Shown here one piece after another: positions 63,509 through 64,000 of a stretch of DNA of 64,000 nt. Numbering within the stretch: the first letter of the stretch is position 1; every line of letters starts with the position of its first letter. The stretch comes from Rhodoblastus sp963727035 (GTDB lineage Bacteria > Pseudomonadota > Alphaproteobacteria > Rhizobiales > Beijerinckiaceae), in assembly GCA_963727035.1 (NCBI GenBank), contig CAVSEY010000018.1, positions 124,001 to 188,000 of the forward strand. The letters run 5' to 3'. Under the pieces are notes generated by a model. It had not been told where the DNA came from and made no database searches. It worked only from the letters and a program-made list of their open reading frames with translations. Made by a program: the position numbers and the translations under genes.

Positions 63509-64000
63509 GCGAGGCGCCGGGCTACTCAATTCAACTCTATATGGCTGACGGGACGCCGGACGGGCTGGTCATCGCCACGCAATTCGGTTGGACCGGGCAA
63601 CTGACCGTATGTCGGCAGGCGACCTTCGACAGTCTGATGCGACGGGAGGATTTGGATCGTCCCGGTGTTTACATCCTCTATGGCCCCGATCCCGAGAACG
63701 CCGCGCGCATGCGCGCCTATATCGGCGAAGCCGACAGCATTCGCGACCGTATCCCGGCCAGCGCCGTGAAGCAGGAGTTTTGGGAGACGGCGGCGGCCGT
63801 CACCGCCAGCGACAATGCTTTAACCAAGGGCCATGTCCGCTATCTGGAGGCGCGCCTCATCGAAATGACGCGCGACGCGGGCCGAGCAACGCTTTCGAAC
63901 AGCCAGCAGCCCGGCGCCGACAAGCGCTACCTGCCGGAAGCCGACAAGGCCAACATGGAGCGCTTTCTGGCCGAGTTGAAGTCGGTCCTGCCGGTCGTCG
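63505..64000 (+). CDS. GIY-YIG nuclease-family protein, runs off the window end
   Basis: At least 165 residues. The frame reads SEAPGYSIQLYMADGTPDGLVI, then PGVYILYGPDPE with AYIGEADSIRDRI, the GIY and YIG halves of the GIY-YIG fold; the Arg of the catalytic helix is within SIRDRI. The Glu is expected further on. The expected ATG at 63505-63507 is written ATC here; ATG 63541 is the next start. Genes of this kind sit between hsdM and hsdS in several type I systems, where their role in restriction is not settled. C-terminus and hsdS lie beyond the window. Confidence 0.8.
   Translation, partial: MSEAPGYSIQLYMADGTPDGLVIATQFGWTGQLTVCRQATFDSLMRREDLDRPGVYILYGPDPENAARMRAYIGEADSIRDRIPASAVKQEFWETAAAVTASDNALTKGHVRYLEARLIEMTRDAGRATLSNSQQPGADKRYLPEADKANMERFLAELKSVLPVV

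Noticed and set aside
1..64000. CRISPR arrays, rRNA genes or a replication origin
   Set aside because: No short regularly spaced repeats, no rRNA sequence and no DnaA-box cluster were seen.

Overview
This 64 kb window is chromosomal DNA of a high-GC alphaproteobacterium, most likely a Hyphomicrobiales (Rhizobiales) member of the Beijerinckiaceae/Methylocystaceae type. The evidence is the hopanoid genes hpnG, hpnH and hpnN, an aerobic-type cobalamin pathway with CobF, CobE and BluB, and two palindromic repeat types common in that order (49781-49903 and 52572-52620). The species is inferred, not proven.

Layout. (1) 1-12620: end of an unknown gene, a small secreted basic protein, the hopanoid genes hpnG/hpnH/hpnN with mogA coupled to hpnN, then murJ, a ChbG/HpnK deacetylase, a GT61-like protein, a TerC-family membrane protein, a pyroglutamyl-peptidase-like protein and meaB. 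(2) 13089-15687: a tcuA-tcuB pair that probably acts as CobZ (precorrin-3B synthase). (3) 15953-20312: an ISAs1-type element split by two tandem, almost identical IS110 elements. (4) 20313-42132: a large cobalamin locus (cobQ, cobO, DUF1636, cobW, cobN, cobH, cobI, cobJ, cobK, cobL, cobE, cobM, cobB, bluB, a Ni/Co permease, cobF, cobC, cbiB, cobP, cobT, cobS, alpha-ribazole phosphatase) with two clear cobalamin riboswitches. (5) 42458-52532: housekeeping genes (outer-membrane protein, methyltransferase, nadD, proA, mgtE, a flavoprotein, proB, obgE, GNAT, rpmA, rplU). (6) tRNA-Ser(CGA) at 52918-53007, then a probable genomic island to the window end: integrase, a retron-like cassette (small membrane protein, XRE regulator, reverse transcriptase), a zinc-finger protein, an ArdC-like protein, and a type I restriction system (hsdR, hsdM, GIY-YIG gene) that runs off the end.

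The cobalamin genes together cover most steps from precorrin-2 to coenzyme B12. CobA, CobR and the CobS/CobT chelatase subunits are not seen here. MeaB services a B12-dependent mutase, so it fits the neighbourhood.

The most exciting element is the retron-like cassette. The reverse transcriptase carries the retron hallmark NAxxH and YVDD motifs. A VTG-like ITG motif and the rest of the C-terminus are recoverable across a one-base frame break. Upstream lie a single-pass membrane protein as possible effector and a structured noncoding region that could be msr-msd. The second highlight is the tandem IS110 pair, whose 224-nt leader repeats both halves of the donor junction and a stretch of the target, as expected of a bridge RNA.

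A caution for all users: many genes are interrupted by apparent single-base indels, concentrated at 23.6-25.7 kb and 58.6-61.9 kb but also scattered. Reading continues at full conservation in another frame and large genes nearby are clean. This looks more like consensus error than decay, but the sequence alone cannot decide. Frame-broken genes are given below with their full reconstructed extent.
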